Assembly (NCBI RefSeq): GCF_040689105.1
Contig: NZ_JBFBVU010000016.1
Coordinates: 24,302-88,301 of the forward strand
Direction of reading: 5' to 3'
DNA length: 64,000 bases
Source: Meridianimarinicoccus marinus
GTDB lineage: Bacteria > Pseudomonadota > Alphaproteobacteria > Rhodobacterales > Rhodobacteraceae
In this document: piece after piece, positions 35,464 through 44,466 of the stretch
How positions within the stretch are numbered: position 1 is the first letter of the stretch
Layout of the letters: every line of letters starts with the position of its first letter
The notes under the pieces: model-generated
Database searches by the model: none
Told to the model about the DNA's origin: nothing
Seen by the model: the letters and a program-made list of their open reading frames with translations, nothing else
Made by a program: the position numbers and the translations under genes

Positions 35464-36389
35464 GGGCGCTCGCCGTCAGCCTTGCCCTGCTCGCCGCCCC
35501 TGTGTCGGCGCAGCTTTATACGCCAGACGAGATGCGCCACACCTTTCAGGCGGCCACACCCGATATCCAGCGTGTGTTCACACAGGACATTCTGGGCAAC
35601 CTGCCGCGCGAGTTGCGCCCGCGTGCAGCCCAGGTGCGGCTGGAGTTTCCCGAACAGGGCCGCTCGCCACTGGATTTCTTTGCCCACCCCGGTCGCCGCG
35701 TGATCTACTTCCCGCTCGAGTCGATCCGCTTTTTCGACGATGTCGCCACGCTGTTCGCCTGGGTCGAAAGCCAGAACTGCAATCCCGAGGCCATCCAGGC
35801 CTATCTCTGGGCCAAGCTGCGCGAAGGGCGGCCGCTGCCCTCGCCGCTGCGTGCCTTCAACATCAACCGCGACACCGCCTTTGCCGATGAATTCACCTAC
35901 AACGTCTCGGGCAAGATCGTCAGTTCCGGCCTGCAATTCATCCTGGCGCACGAATTGGGCCATATTCTGCTGAACCATCAGGGCAGCATGACGGGCGCCG
36001 AAAGCCAGCGGCAGGAGATTGCCGCCGACGCTTTCGCGCTGGACCATTTCGAACGGCTGGGCGGGCTGCCGATGGGGGTGTTCTGGTACTATATGGCCGC
36101 CTGGTGGCTGGATCCGCTGGACGACGCCGGGCGCGACGCCAGTTCCCATCCGGTCAGCCCGGCGCGCATCGCGACGCTGGCGGCGCGGCTGACCGGCGAT
36201 CCCATGGCCTTTTCCCATGGCGAGTTGGACCCCCACCGCGAGGCCGAACTGGCCGCCCAGATCGGCGCGATGGTGGCCGAGCTTGCCACGCTGATCGACG
36301 ACGACGGGATGCTCAACCTGATGCCCCTGTTGCTGGATCGCGACTGGCCGGCCGAGCGGATCGCGCAGGCCTGCCCGACCGCGAACTGA
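35457..36389 (+). CDS. Secreted HELGH-motif metalloprotease-like protein
   Basis: A 310-aa protein. From GTG 35457 a short signal peptide (1-18, ending SAQ) precedes a DUF-like region and then the zinc-protease motif HELGH (165-169) with a following acidic EIAAD (187-191) that could supply the third ligand. The segment resembles DUF4344/peptidase M48-like proteins, but no named family was recognised with certainty. It lies in the periplasm, by its signal peptide. It begins inside the last codons of the membrane-protein gene, so the two are likely translated as a pair. Confidence 0.62.
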   Translation: MLRALAVSLALLAAPVSAQLYTPDEMRHTFQAATPDIQRVFTQDILGNLPRELRPRAAQVRLEFPEQGRSPLDFFAHPGRRVIYFPLESIRFFDDVATLFAWVESQNCNPEAIQAYLWAKLREGRPLPSPLRAFNINRDTAFADEFTYNVSGKIVSSGLQFILAHELGHILLNHQGSMTGAESQRQEIAADAFALDHFERLGGLPMGVFWYYMAAWWLDPLDDAGRDASSHPVSPARIATLAARLTGDPMAFSHGELDPHREAELAAQIGAMVAELATLIDDDGMLNLMPLLLDRDWPAERIAQACPTAN

Positions 36390-36457
36390 TCCGAACCCGG
36401 CGAGCCGCCGATTCGTGGTATCCTTGGCCCCAGACCACAACACGGGAGGGGTCCATC

Positions 36458-36631
36458 ATGACAAAAGTTCTGAAATGCGGCGACCTGATGCCGGGATGCG
36501 ATTTCGAGGCACGCGGCGCAACCGAGGACGAGATCCTTCAGAAAGCCGCGGCCCACGCCAAGGAAGCCCATGGGATTGAGCCGACACCCGAATTGGTCGA
36601 AAAGGTGAAATCCCTCATTCAGGACCCCTGA
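36458..36631 (+). CDS. DUF1059 small protein
   Basis: A 57-aa protein: MTKVLKCGDLMPGCDFEARG, then EILQKAAAHAKEAHGIEPTPELVEKVKSLI. This is the complete DUF1059 domain, with a conserved Cys pair (7, 14) and a His-rich helix (AAAHAKEAHG). Function unknown; a metal- or redox-linked role is guessed from the cysteines. Start with GGGAGGGG nine bases ahead. It is convergent with the PagL-like gene. Confidence 0.82.
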   Translation: MTKVLKCGDLMPGCDFEARGATEDEILQKAAAHAKEAHGIEPTPELVEKVKSLIQDP

Positions 36632-36699
36632 CGCCTCGCGGCGGGCCCATTCCGGTCATAGATGCCCGGCCCGGCAAACGACGTCACGGCCGGGGCCAG

Positions 36700-37278
36700 T
36701 CAAAAGGCATGGCGCAGCCCCAGAAACACCATGTTGGAGCCAGTGTCGGCCTCGAACGTGCCGAACGCGTCGGACCGGTGGTGCAGGCGCAAGAAAGGGC
36801 GCACTGTGTCGCTTGGGCGACCGAACTCCAGTTCAATAAACCAATAGGCCAGCCATTGCTGCGACTCGCCCTTGCGATCCACTTCGACGCTGGGCACGTC
36901 CGAGGCATAAGACAGGCCCAGACCGTAGGCCAGACCGGGCAGAAGCCAGGACTCGGGCTGCAGGCTGCGCAGGTAGACGGGGGCGGCCAGTTCCCAATTG
37001 TCCTGCTCGCCCCAATGCGCCAGCAGGTTGGCCTCGACGCCGATATATCCCCAATTGAACAGCGGCCATTCGCGCCCGGCAGCAAGCGCCACGCCATAGC
37101 TGTCGCGCCAGTCGATGTTGCCGGGCGCGGACAGCGGGGTTTCCCATGCGTTGTCGGTCATGCGCCCGAGGCTGAGCGCGACGAAGTCGCGGCCCGGGTC
37201 CGCCTGCGCCGTAGTTGCGCCCAGGACGACCGCAGTTGCCCACAGGGCTACAAGATTTCGAACAGATCTTCGCACCAT
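36700..37278 (-). CDS. Outer-membrane lipid A 3-O-deacylase (PagL)-like protein
   Basis: A 192-aa protein with a signal peptide (1-26, ending AQA) and an outer-membrane beta-barrel look: alternating hydrophobic strands and a C-terminal Phe (HAF). The PagL catalytic pattern is seen as HHRSDAFG (H167, S169) with E176 after it, matching the His-Ser-Glu triad of PagL, which removes the 3-position acyl chain of lipid A in the outer membrane. Members of this set are often annotated acyloxyacyl hydrolase. The start at 37278 has GAGGGGGC ahead. It is at the end of the murC block, 121 nt from the murC stop. Confidence 0.75.
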   Translation of the reverse strand: MVRRSVRNLVALWATAVVLGATTAQADPGRDFVALSLGRMTDNAWETPLSAPGNIDWRDSYGVALAAGREWPLFNWGYIGVEANLLAHWGEQDNWELAAPVYLRSLQPESWLLPGLAYGLGLSYASDVPSVEVDRKGESQQWLAYWFIELEFGRPSDTVRPFLRLHHRSDAFGTFEADTGSNMVFLGLRHAF

Positions 37279-37399
37279 GCCCCCTCGCGACACGGGTCTT
37301 CGGCGATCAGCCTACAATCTGGTGCGGATATTTCCTATGACCAGAGTGCATCCGGCAACCGCGATTGCCGGATTTGCACATTGTCACATGGGGGAAGTG

Positions 37400-38818
37400 T
37401 CAGTCGGTCAGCCGTTCGGGCAGGGCATTGGCCCAGGCACTGATCGTCCCGGCGCCAAGGCACACCACCATGTCGCCGGGGCGCGCCTGTTCGCGCACGA
37501 GACGCACAAGGTCATCCTCGCAAGTGACAGCACGGGCATGGCGATGGCCGTGGGCGATCAGCCCCTGCACCAGACCTTCGCGGGTGGCGCCCTCGATAGG
37601 GTCTTCGCCAGCCCCGAAAACCTCGGCGATGCCGACCACGTCGGCCTCGTTGAAACAGGTGCAGAAGTCTTCGAACAACGAATGCAGGCGCGAATAGCGA
37701 TGCGGCTGGTGCACGGCGATGATCCGGCCCTCGGTGGCTTGCCGCGCGGCCTTCAGCACAGCGGCGATCTCCACCGGGTGATGGCCATAGTCGTCGATGA
37801 TGGTGATTCCGTTCACCTCGCCGACCTTGGTAAAGCGCCGGTTGACGCCCTTGAAGTTGGCCAGCGCCTGCCGGATTTCCGCGCGCTTCATACCCAGGTG
37901 GCGGGCCACGGCCACGGCCGCCAGCGCGTTCGAGACGTTGTGATCGCCGGGCATCGGCAGGGTGCAGCCCTCGATCACCGAATCCTCGAACTGCAGCCGA
38001 ATGTCGAAATGGGCCACGCCGCCCTCGTACCGCAGGTTCACGGCCCGCACATCGGCCTGCGCGTTGAAGCCAAAGGTGCGCACCCGGCGGTCGGTGATGC
38101 GGCCCACCAGCGTCTGAACCTCGGCATGGTCGGTGCAGCAGACCGCGAGGCCATAGAAGGGGATGCGCGAGACGAATTCATGGAAGCCGTCGCGCAGCGT
38201 GTCGAAATCGCCCCAATGCTCCATGTGCTCGGGGTCGATGTTGGTGACGATGGCAATGGTGGCCGGAAGGCGGTTGAAGGTGCCGTCGCTCTCGTCCGCC
38301 TCGACCACCATCCATTCGCCCTGCCCCATCCGCGCGTTCGAGCCATAGGCGTGGATGATGCCGCCATTGATGACCGTCGGATCGATGCCGCCCGCGTCCA
38401 GCAGGGTCGCCACCATGGTGGTGGTGGTGGTCTTGCCGTGGGTTCCGGCGACGGCGATGTTGGACTTCAGCCGCATCAGTTCGGCCAGCATCTCGGCGCG
38501 GCGCACCACGGGCAGGCCGCGGCGGCGGGCTTCGTCCAGTTCCGGGTTGCCCGGTTTGATTGCCGAGGAGATCACGACGACCTCCGCTTCGGCCAGGTTT
38601 TCGGCGGTCTGACCGACGAAGATCCGCGCGCCCAGCTTGGCCAGCCGCTCGGTGATCTTCGAGGCCTTCAGATCCGATCCCTGCACCTGGTAGCCATGGT
38701 TCAAAAGCACCTCGGCAATGCCCGACATGCCGATTCCACCGATCCCGACAAAATGGATGGCTCCAAGTTCCAGCGGCAGTTTCGTGGCGGCGTTCATGCG
38801 GGTTTCCCAATGCTTCAT
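37400..38818 (-). CDS. murC: UDP-N-acetylmuramate--L-alanine ligase MurC
   Basis: A 472-aa Mur ligase. N-terminal IHFVGIGGIGMSGIAEVL is the UDP-binding domain; VAGTHGKTTTTTMVATLL is the ATP loop; then VEADESDGTF, and DDYGHHPVEIAAVLKAA with QPHRYSRL is the C-terminal domain. It adds L-Ala to UDP-MurNAc in the cytoplasm. The start overlaps the murG stop by 4 nt (ATGA). The dcw order here (murG before murC) is as in other alphaproteobacteria. Confidence 0.97.
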   Translation of the reverse strand: MKHWETRMNAATKLPLELGAIHFVGIGGIGMSGIAEVLLNHGYQVQGSDLKASKITERLAKLGARIFVGQTAENLAEAEVVVISSAIKPGNPELDEARRRGLPVVRRAEMLAELMRLKSNIAVAGTHGKTTTTTMVATLLDAGGIDPTVINGGIIHAYGSNARMGQGEWMVVEADESDGTFNRLPATIAIVTNIDPEHMEHWGDFDTLRDGFHEFVSRIPFYGLAVCCTDHAEVQTLVGRITDRRVRTFGFNAQADVRAVNLRYEGGVAHFDIRLQFEDSVIEGCTLPMPGDHNVSNALAAVAVARHLGMKRAEIRQALANFKGVNRRFTKVGEVNGITIIDDYGHHPVEIAAVLKAARQATEGRIIAVHQPHRYSRLHSLFEDFCTCFNEADVVGIAEVFGAGEDPIEGATREGLVQGLIAHGHRHARAVTCEDDLVRLVREQARPGDMVVCLGAGTISAWANALPERLTD

Positions 38819-39915
38819 CTGTTCTGTCCTTTGTCGGCGTATGTCTCGACCAGCGCCACAAGACGATCGGTGGCATCTGGCCTGCCCTGCGCCAAAGCGC
38901 CATGGGCCATCTTCACGGCGGCATCCGGGTGTTGCAGGACCGCCGCGATTTGCTCGGTCAGGATGTGCGGGGTCAGGTGGCTTTCGGGGATCAGGATGGC
39001 CGCATCGGCATCGACAAGCCCGCGCGCGTTGGCGGTCTGGTGATCGCCGGTGGCGGCGGCATAGGGCACAAGGATCGACGGCCGCCCGATCACCGAGATA
39101 TCGGCCACCGACGAGGCGCCCGAGCGCGAGATCACCAGTTGCGATTCCGCCAGCCGGGCCGGCACATCGCGGAAGAAGGGCTGCACATCGGCCTGCAGGT
39201 TGTGCAGGTCATAGAAGGCCCGCACGCGATCCTCATCCTCGCCCCGCGCCTGGTGCGAGATGCGCAGACGCGCCTTCAGGTCCTCGGGCAAGGCAACGAT
39301 GGCCTGCGGCACCATGTTCGACAGGATCCGCGCGCCCTGGCTGCCGCCGATGATCAGCAGATGCATGGGGTAGTCGCCGGGCGGGATATAGGGGGCGCCG
39401 GCGCGCTCCAGCACCTCGGCACGCACCGGGTTGCCGGTGGGCACGCCTTCGACGCCCTCGGGAAGGGTCGTGGGCCAGGTGCCGCAGGCGATGGCATCAA
39501 CACGCGGGGCGAAGAACCTGTTCACCCGGCCCAGAACGCCATTCTGTTCGTGGATCAGCCGGGGCAGTTTCAGCAGGCTGGCCGCCGCCAGTGCCGGCAC
39601 CGACGGATAGCCGCCGAAGCCCACCACGATCGCCGGCGTTTCGCGCTTCATCTGGCGCCAGGCGGCATGGACACCGCGCGCGATGCGCAGCGGCACCAGG
39701 GCCTTTTCCAGCCCCTCGCCCCGCGAAAACGTCGCCGCGGTCACCTGTTCGACCTCGACCGTATGCGGAAAGCCGCCCGCATAGCGGGCACCGCGCTCAT
39801 CGGTGGACAGTTTCACCCGCCAGCCCCGCCGCAACATGGCCTCGGCCAGCGCCTGGGCGGGAAACATATGGCCGCCGGTGCCGCCAGCGGCAATGACAAG
39901 CAAGGGTTGGCTCAA
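38815..39915 (-). CDS. murG: UDP-GlcNAc:lipid I N-acetylglucosaminyltransferase MurG
   Basis: A 366-aa GT28 glycosyltransferase. The first Gly-rich loop is IAAGGTGGHMFPAQALAEA, with HEQNGVLGRVNRFFAPRVD; the second is LLIIGGSQGARILSNMVP, and ISRSGASSVADISVIGRPSILVPYAAATGDHQTANA is the UDP-sugar pocket. MurG turns lipid I into lipid II at the inner face of the membrane. The overlap with murC is ATGA; ftsW ends 4 nt ahead. Confidence 0.97.
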   Translation of the reverse strand: MSQPLLVIAAGGTGGHMFPAQALAEAMLRRGWRVKLSTDERGARYAGGFPHTVEVEQVTAATFSRGEGLEKALVPLRIARGVHAAWRQMKRETPAIVVGFGGYPSVPALAAASLLKLPRLIHEQNGVLGRVNRFFAPRVDAIACGTWPTTLPEGVEGVPTGNPVRAEVLERAGAPYIPPGDYPMHLLIIGGSQGARILSNMVPQAIVALPEDLKARLRISHQARGEDEDRVRAFYDLHNLQADVQPFFRDVPARLAESQLVISRSGASSVADISVIGRPSILVPYAAATGDHQTANARGLVDADAAILIPESHLTPHILTEQIAAVLQHPDAAVKMAHGALAQGRPDATDRLVALVETYADKGQNR

Positions 39916-39919
39916 ATTC

Positions 39920-41083
39920 TCAACTCCGGTGTCTCAAGACGTCGGCCATGCGGCCCTGCGGACGGGTCCGGGTCAGGGCCAGCAACATGCCCACGGTGAT
40001 CCCCGCCGCGATCACCGACGAGCCGCCATAGGACACGAACGGCAGGGTCATGCCCTTGGTGGGCAGCAGCCGCACCGCCACGCCCATGTTGACCATCGCC
40101 TGCATCCCCAGAACGCAGGCCAACCCGGTGCCGGCATAGCGCACGAAGGGGTCGCGCTCCTTCAGAAGACGCAGCAGCGACCGCACGGTGACGGCGCAGT
40201 AAAGCACGATGATCGCCAGAACCAGCACCAGCCCGTATTCCTCGGCCGCAACCGCAATGATGAAATCCGTATGGGCATCAGGCAGGAAGATCTTCACTTC
40301 CCCCTCCCCCACGCCCACGCCGAATACCCCGCCTTCGCGGATGGCGTTGGCTGCATAGCCGATCTGGGTGGTGGGATCGATCTCGGGCGACAGATAGCCG
40401 TCGATGCGGCGCGCGAAATGCTCCGAACTGTTGTAGGCCAGCAGCCCGCCGGCAACGACGGCCCCGGCCACGAGGATCAGCAACACGATGGGCGCGCCGG
40501 CGACGAAATACATCACGCCCCAGGAAAACAGCACCAGGCAGGCCTGGCCATAGTCCGGCTGCATCGCCAGGATCAGAACGATCACCAGCGCCAGGGCTGC
40601 CGACATCAGCCGTCCCGGCGGTCCGGCCACCTGCTGCGACGCCGCCATGAGCCAGGCCGCCAGAATGATATAGGCGGGCTTCAGAAATTCAGAGGGCTGC
40701 AACGAGCCAAACCCCAGCGAATACCACCGCACAGCGCCCTTGCCGAAGTTGGTTCCGAACACCGGCAGCAGGATCAGGGCAATGAAAGCGCCCACGAAAG
40801 CGATCACACCCAGCCGCCGCACCTCACGCGGATCCAGCATCGAGCAGAACAGCATCACGACGAAGGCCATGGCCCCGAAAATCGCCTGCTTCTGTACGTA
40901 GTAGAATGGCGACAGCCCGTTGCGCTCGGCCAGGGGGGGCGAAGCGGCCAAACCCAGCAACATGCCGATGCCGAACAAGGCCAGCACACAGACCAGCGAC
41001 CACCGGTCGATGGTCCGCCACCATTTCGGAATCAGTGGTTCTCCCGCGCTTCGCGGAATCGCCCCGTGCGCCATCTCTGTCAT
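39920..41083 (-). CDS. ftsW: Peptidoglycan glycosyltransferase / SEDS protein FtsW
   Basis: A 387-aa SEDS membrane protein with about ten helices. The conserved blocks include SEFLKPAYIILAAWLM, MQPDYGQACLVLFSW, RIDGYLSPEIDP and TKGMTLPFVSYGGSSVI. FtsW polymerises lipid II at the septum together with FtsI. ATG 41083 (MTEMAHG) is preferred to 41167 because the extra residues are not family-like; its ribosome-binding site is weak. It ends 4 nt before murG. The 285 nt upstream to murD hold the inverted repeat described separately. Confidence 0.95.
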   Translation of the reverse strand: MTEMAHGAIPRSAGEPLIPKWWRTIDRWSLVCVLALFGIGMLLGLAASPPLAERNGLSPFYYVQKQAIFGAMAFVVMLFCSMLDPREVRRLGVIAFVGAFIALILLPVFGTNFGKGAVRWYSLGFGSLQPSEFLKPAYIILAAWLMAASQQVAGPPGRLMSAALALVIVLILAMQPDYGQACLVLFSWGVMYFVAGAPIVLLILVAGAVVAGGLLAYNSSEHFARRIDGYLSPEIDPTTQIGYAANAIREGGVFGVGVGEGEVKIFLPDAHTDFIIAVAAEEYGLVLVLAIIVLYCAVTVRSLLRLLKERDPFVRYAGTGLACVLGMQAMVNMGVAVRLLPTKGMTLPFVSYGGSSVIAAGITVGMLLALTRTRPQGRMADVLRHRS

Positions 41084-41235
41084 GGGTTTGCCTGTACCAA
41101 ACTGTCTGCTCTGCCGTGCCCGTGTGTCCGGGCTTTGCACCGAGCCTACACCAATCCACACAGCCACGCCACAGAAAGCCGCAGGCGCGCAGCGCCCGGA
41201 CGGCCGACTGCCTTCGTGGGCGGCAGCGGTGGACT

Positions 41236-41296
41236 GAGTATTTATTCCAAGAAAAAGCCCTGGGTCCGCTCACCCTTTTTCTTGTGTCAAATACTC
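41236..41296. repeat. Interrupted inverted repeat between murD and ftsW, possible terminator
   Basis: GAGTATTT (41236-41243) and CAAGAAAAAG (41248-41257) pair with CTTTTTCTTG (41275-41284) and AAATACTC (41289-41296): 8 plus 10 perfect pairs with a 4-nt internal mismatch and a 17-nt loop. It is A/T-rich in a GC-rich region. I recall similar GAGTATTT-ended inverted repeats as common in Rhodobacterales genomes, but this could not be searched. A role as a terminator or a dispersed repeat is inferred. Confidence 0.7.
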
Positions 41297-41368
41297 ATCT
41301 TGCGCCGCACAGCGGCGCCCGGCCCAACGGCGTTCGACTGGCAGGTCGACACGGCGGCGGGAGCACGC

Positions 41369-42775
41369 CTAGTCAGGGAAGCGCAACGTCCCGACCAGGG
41401 CAATGAACGCCTCGCCGCGCTTTTCGAAATCGGGGAACTGGTCGAAACTGGCTGCGGCGGGGGCCAGAAGGACGGTGTCGCCCGGCGTGGCGTCGTCCGC
41501 GGCGCGGGCCACGGCGACCTCCAGCGTTTCACAGATCTCATGGGGCGTGTCGGGCAATTGCAATGCGAAGTCGCGGGCGGAATGGCCGATCAGATAGGCT
41601 TTCTCGACATTGCCCAACTCGGCGCCAAGGCCGCCGATGCCGCCGTCCTTGCCCAATCCGCCGGCGATCCAGCGGATGCGTTTGAACGCTTTCAGGGCCT
41701 GGGCGGCGCTGTCCACATTGGTGGCCTTGCTGTCGTTGACATAGCGCACCCCGTTGATCTCCGCGATGGTCTGGCTTCGGTGCGCCAGCCCGCCAAAGGA
41801 CGCAAACCCGGCCTCGATGGTGCGGGGCGGCAGGCCGAGGGCGCGCAGGGCGCCATAGGCCGCACAGGCGTTCTGGTGGTTGTGCGTGCCCGGCAGCCCG
41901 GAAATCGGGCGCAGGTCGATGCTGGCCAATTGCCGGCCCTTGCGGGTTTCGGACAAGAAACCCTTGCGGGCATGCACGTTCCAGCCGGGTCCCGCCAGTT
42001 TGCGCGCCACCGATACCCGGATCACCCGGTCGTCGCCGGGCCCTTCGGCCATCTGCCCGGCCAGGAACAGGCCCGGTTCCTCGTCCACGCCGATCACCGC
42101 GCGATCCGGCCCGCCTTCGGCGAACAACCGGCGCTTGGCGGCGAAATAGCCGCCCATGCCGCCGTGGCGGTCCAGATGATCCGGGGACAGGTTGGTGAAC
42201 ACCGCGATATCCGGCGTCAGCGCGCGGGCCAGATCGGTCTGGTAGGAGCTCAGTTCCAGCACCACCACGCCGCCGTTTTCCGGCGGATCGATGTCCAGCA
42301 CCCCGCGCCCGATGTTGCCGGCCAACTGGCTGTTGCGGCCGGTGTGGGTCAGGCAATGGTGGATCAGCGCCGAGGTGGTCGACTTGCCGTTCGATCCGGT
42401 CACCGTCACCACCTTGGGCAAAGCATCGAACTGGTCCCAATCCTGCGTGGCGAACGAGCGGAAGAACAATCCAATGTCATTGTCGACCGGCACCCCGGCC
42501 TCAAGGGCCGCATGGATCACCGGGTTGGGCTTGGGAAACAGATGCGGAATGCCCGGAGACGTCACCAGGCAGGCGACGTCCTCGAAGGCACCCGGCCGGG
42601 TCAGGTCGCGCAGGGTGAAGCCTTCGGCCTCGGCCCGCGCCCTGCCTTCGGCGCCGTCATCCCAGACCACCGGCGCGGCACCACCGGCCTGCAAGGCGCG
42701 CGCCGCAGCAAGGCCCGACCGTCCCAGCCCCAACACCGCCACCACCTGTTCATCAAATCCGCGCACCGGGATCAT
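41369..42775 (-). CDS. murD: UDP-N-acetylmuramoylalanine--D-glutamate ligase MurD
   Basis: A 468-aa Mur ligase. VVAVLGLGRSGLAAARAL is the UDP-binding start; VTVTGSNGKSTTSALIHHC is the ATP loop, with NLSPDHLDRHGGMGGYFAAK and LPGTHNHQNACAAYG after it. It adds D-Glu to UDP-MurNAc-L-Ala. The start is ATG 42775 with GGAG eight bases ahead; ATG 42802 is not used because the extra part does not match. The gene is 88 nt downstream of the PLD gene on the same strand, with the inverted repeat at 41236 after it. Confidence 0.96.
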   Translation of the reverse strand: MIPVRGFDEQVVAVLGLGRSGLAAARALQAGGAAPVVWDDGAEGRARAEAEGFTLRDLTRPGAFEDVACLVTSPGIPHLFPKPNPVIHAALEAGVPVDNDIGLFFRSFATQDWDQFDALPKVVTVTGSNGKSTTSALIHHCLTHTGRNSQLAGNIGRGVLDIDPPENGGVVVLELSSYQTDLARALTPDIAVFTNLSPDHLDRHGGMGGYFAAKRRLFAEGGPDRAVIGVDEEPGLFLAGQMAEGPGDDRVIRVSVARKLAGPGWNVHARKGFLSETRKGRQLASIDLRPISGLPGTHNHQNACAAYGALRALGLPPRTIEAGFASFGGLAHRSQTIAEINGVRYVNDSKATNVDSAAQALKAFKRIRWIAGGLGKDGGIGGLGAELGNVEKAYLIGHSARDFALQLPDTPHEICETLEVAVARAADDATPGDTVLLAPAAASFDQFPDFEKRGEAFIALVGTLRFPD

Positions 42776-42863
42776 AGCCACACTCCATTTGTCGGCGCGC
42801 ACCCTGAGCGCAGCCGGGGGCCGGGGTCAAGGGGCGACGCGGTGCCAACTGGCCGGCCCAGGC

Positions 42864-44432
42864 TCAGAGCTGCTCCTCGATCCCCAGCAGGGCCGTTATG
42901 CCCACCACGAAATTCTTCCAGGTGGTTGCGCCGGGTTCCCTGTCCGTCACCGACGCCGCGCTTGGTGCCTCATAGTGCCACCGCAAATCCCCGTCCGGAG
43001 CCGCAGCCACCCTGTAGGTGAACAACTGCAGGTCTTCCTCAAGTGCCGACCAGAGGGCGCCTGCAAAGGCGCGGCTGCGCACGAAGATGCCGAATTCGGT
43101 GTTCTGCTTGATCGACCTCGGATCGAGGTTCAGCGAACCGACGAACACCTGGTCATCGTCGATCACCGCCAGTTTGGTGTGCATCACCACGCCGGTCTCT
43201 GTGTCTTCGGGCACCAGCCCCAGCGCCTGCGGCGCGTCCGAGCGGATTTCATACAGTTCCACCCCGGCTGCCAGCAGCGCTTGCCGGTGGCGTTTGTAGC
43301 CCGCATGAACATAGGCGTGATTGGTGGATCCCAGCGAGTTGGTCACGATCTGCACCCGCACGCCGCGTGCGGCCAGATCGGAAAACAGCTGGGCGCCATA
43401 GTCTTCCGGGACGAAATAGGGCGTCAGAAGAACCACGCGTTTCTTCGCGTATTTCATCCGGGTCAACAGATCCTGCGCCAGGATCTTCTGGCCTTCGGGG
43501 ACCGGCACCTTCAGCTTGGCGGGATCGTCCACAACCACTTCGACCTTGCCTTGGAAAACCCGGATCTCACCGGCACGCAAACGCCTGAAAAAAGGATCGT
43601 CGATCGCGTGCTCATAGACGCCACGGGCCGGCTCAAGACGCGCCATCAGGTCGGAACGGGCGTCGGCCAGGTCGTCGGGGCTTGGCTCGGGCCGCAACTG
43701 ATCCATGGGAACCGACCATCCGTCGTTCCAGTAGTGGTCAAAACTGGCCGATATGCCTTGCACGGATGGGCCGACCACAAGCATGTCGAAATCGGCGAAT
43801 TCCGAACTGGTGTCGATCTGGAAATATTCATCAGCAATATTGCGGCCGCCGACGATAGCCCATGCCCCATCCGCGATAAACGACTTGTTGTGCATGCGCC
43901 GGTTGACCCGAGAAAAATCGGTCACAAAGCCCGCCGCTTTCCATCCCGGGCGTGGCGAGGGGTTGAAGATGCGCATCTCGATACCGGGATGCACGTCCAG
44001 CAGCCCCAGCGCGTGGTCGGGCATGGTGGTGAACACATCGTCCAGCAGGAAGCGCACCCGGACACCGCGATCCGCTGCATCCAGCAGGGCGGTCAGCACC
44101 AGCGCGCCACCCAGATCAGGCTTCATCAGGAAATACTGCAAATCGATGGATTTCTGCGCCCGTTCGATCAGACGCAGGCGCGCCCCCAGCGCAACGTTGC
44201 CGTCTTCAAGCGTCACCAGTGACGACACCCCCGCCGGGTTGCCCTGCGTGACCCTCTGGGCGTTGACTTGAAGAAGGGTGGAGCCATCGGGAGACAAGGC
44301 GCGACTGACCGGTTTCGGCGCATCCAGCGGCACCGGCGCACATGCGGCAAGCCCCAGTGCCAGAACCGCCGGGGCCAGCGCAAACTGCCATATCCTGAAA
44401 CAAGCCACCAGAATACGGTTGGTGCGGTTCAC
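42864..44432 (-). CDS. Lipoprotein phospholipase-D / cardiolipin synthase (ClsC-like)
   Basis: A 522-aa protein with a lipoprotein signal peptide and lipobox LAAC (Cys31). Two HKD motifs are visible, HNKSFIADG (H181, K183) and HTKLAVIDD (H418, K420), each followed by the GGRN/GSLN tail of active PLD enzymes. The length and order fit ClsC-type cardiolipin synthases. It would act on phospholipid at the outer face of the inner membrane or on the periplasmic side of the outer membrane. It is placed between mraY and murD on the same strand; this is not part of the canonical dcw order. Confidence 0.85.
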   Translation of the reverse strand: MNRTNRILVACFRIWQFALAPAVLALGLAACAPVPLDAPKPVSRALSPDGSTLLQVNAQRVTQGNPAGVSSLVTLEDGNVALGARLRLIERAQKSIDLQYFLMKPDLGGALVLTALLDAADRGVRVRFLLDDVFTTMPDHALGLLDVHPGIEMRIFNPSPRPGWKAAGFVTDFSRVNRRMHNKSFIADGAWAIVGGRNIADEYFQIDTSSEFADFDMLVVGPSVQGISASFDHYWNDGWSVPMDQLRPEPSPDDLADARSDLMARLEPARGVYEHAIDDPFFRRLRAGEIRVFQGKVEVVVDDPAKLKVPVPEGQKILAQDLLTRMKYAKKRVVLLTPYFVPEDYGAQLFSDLAARGVRVQIVTNSLGSTNHAYVHAGYKRHRQALLAAGVELYEIRSDAPQALGLVPEDTETGVVMHTKLAVIDDDQVFVGSLNLDPRSIKQNTEFGIFVRSRAFAGALWSALEEDLQLFTYRVAAAPDGDLRWHYEAPSAASVTDREPGATTWKNFVVGITALLGIEEQL

Positions 44433-44466
44433 GGGGGATACCTCCGGTCTGGGTGTCGCGGGCGGT

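Noticed and set aside
39803..43021. 1072-codon plus-strand open frame opposite ftsW and murD
   Set aside because: It is antisense to well-identified dcw genes and has a His/Gln/Arg-rich sequence with no motif.
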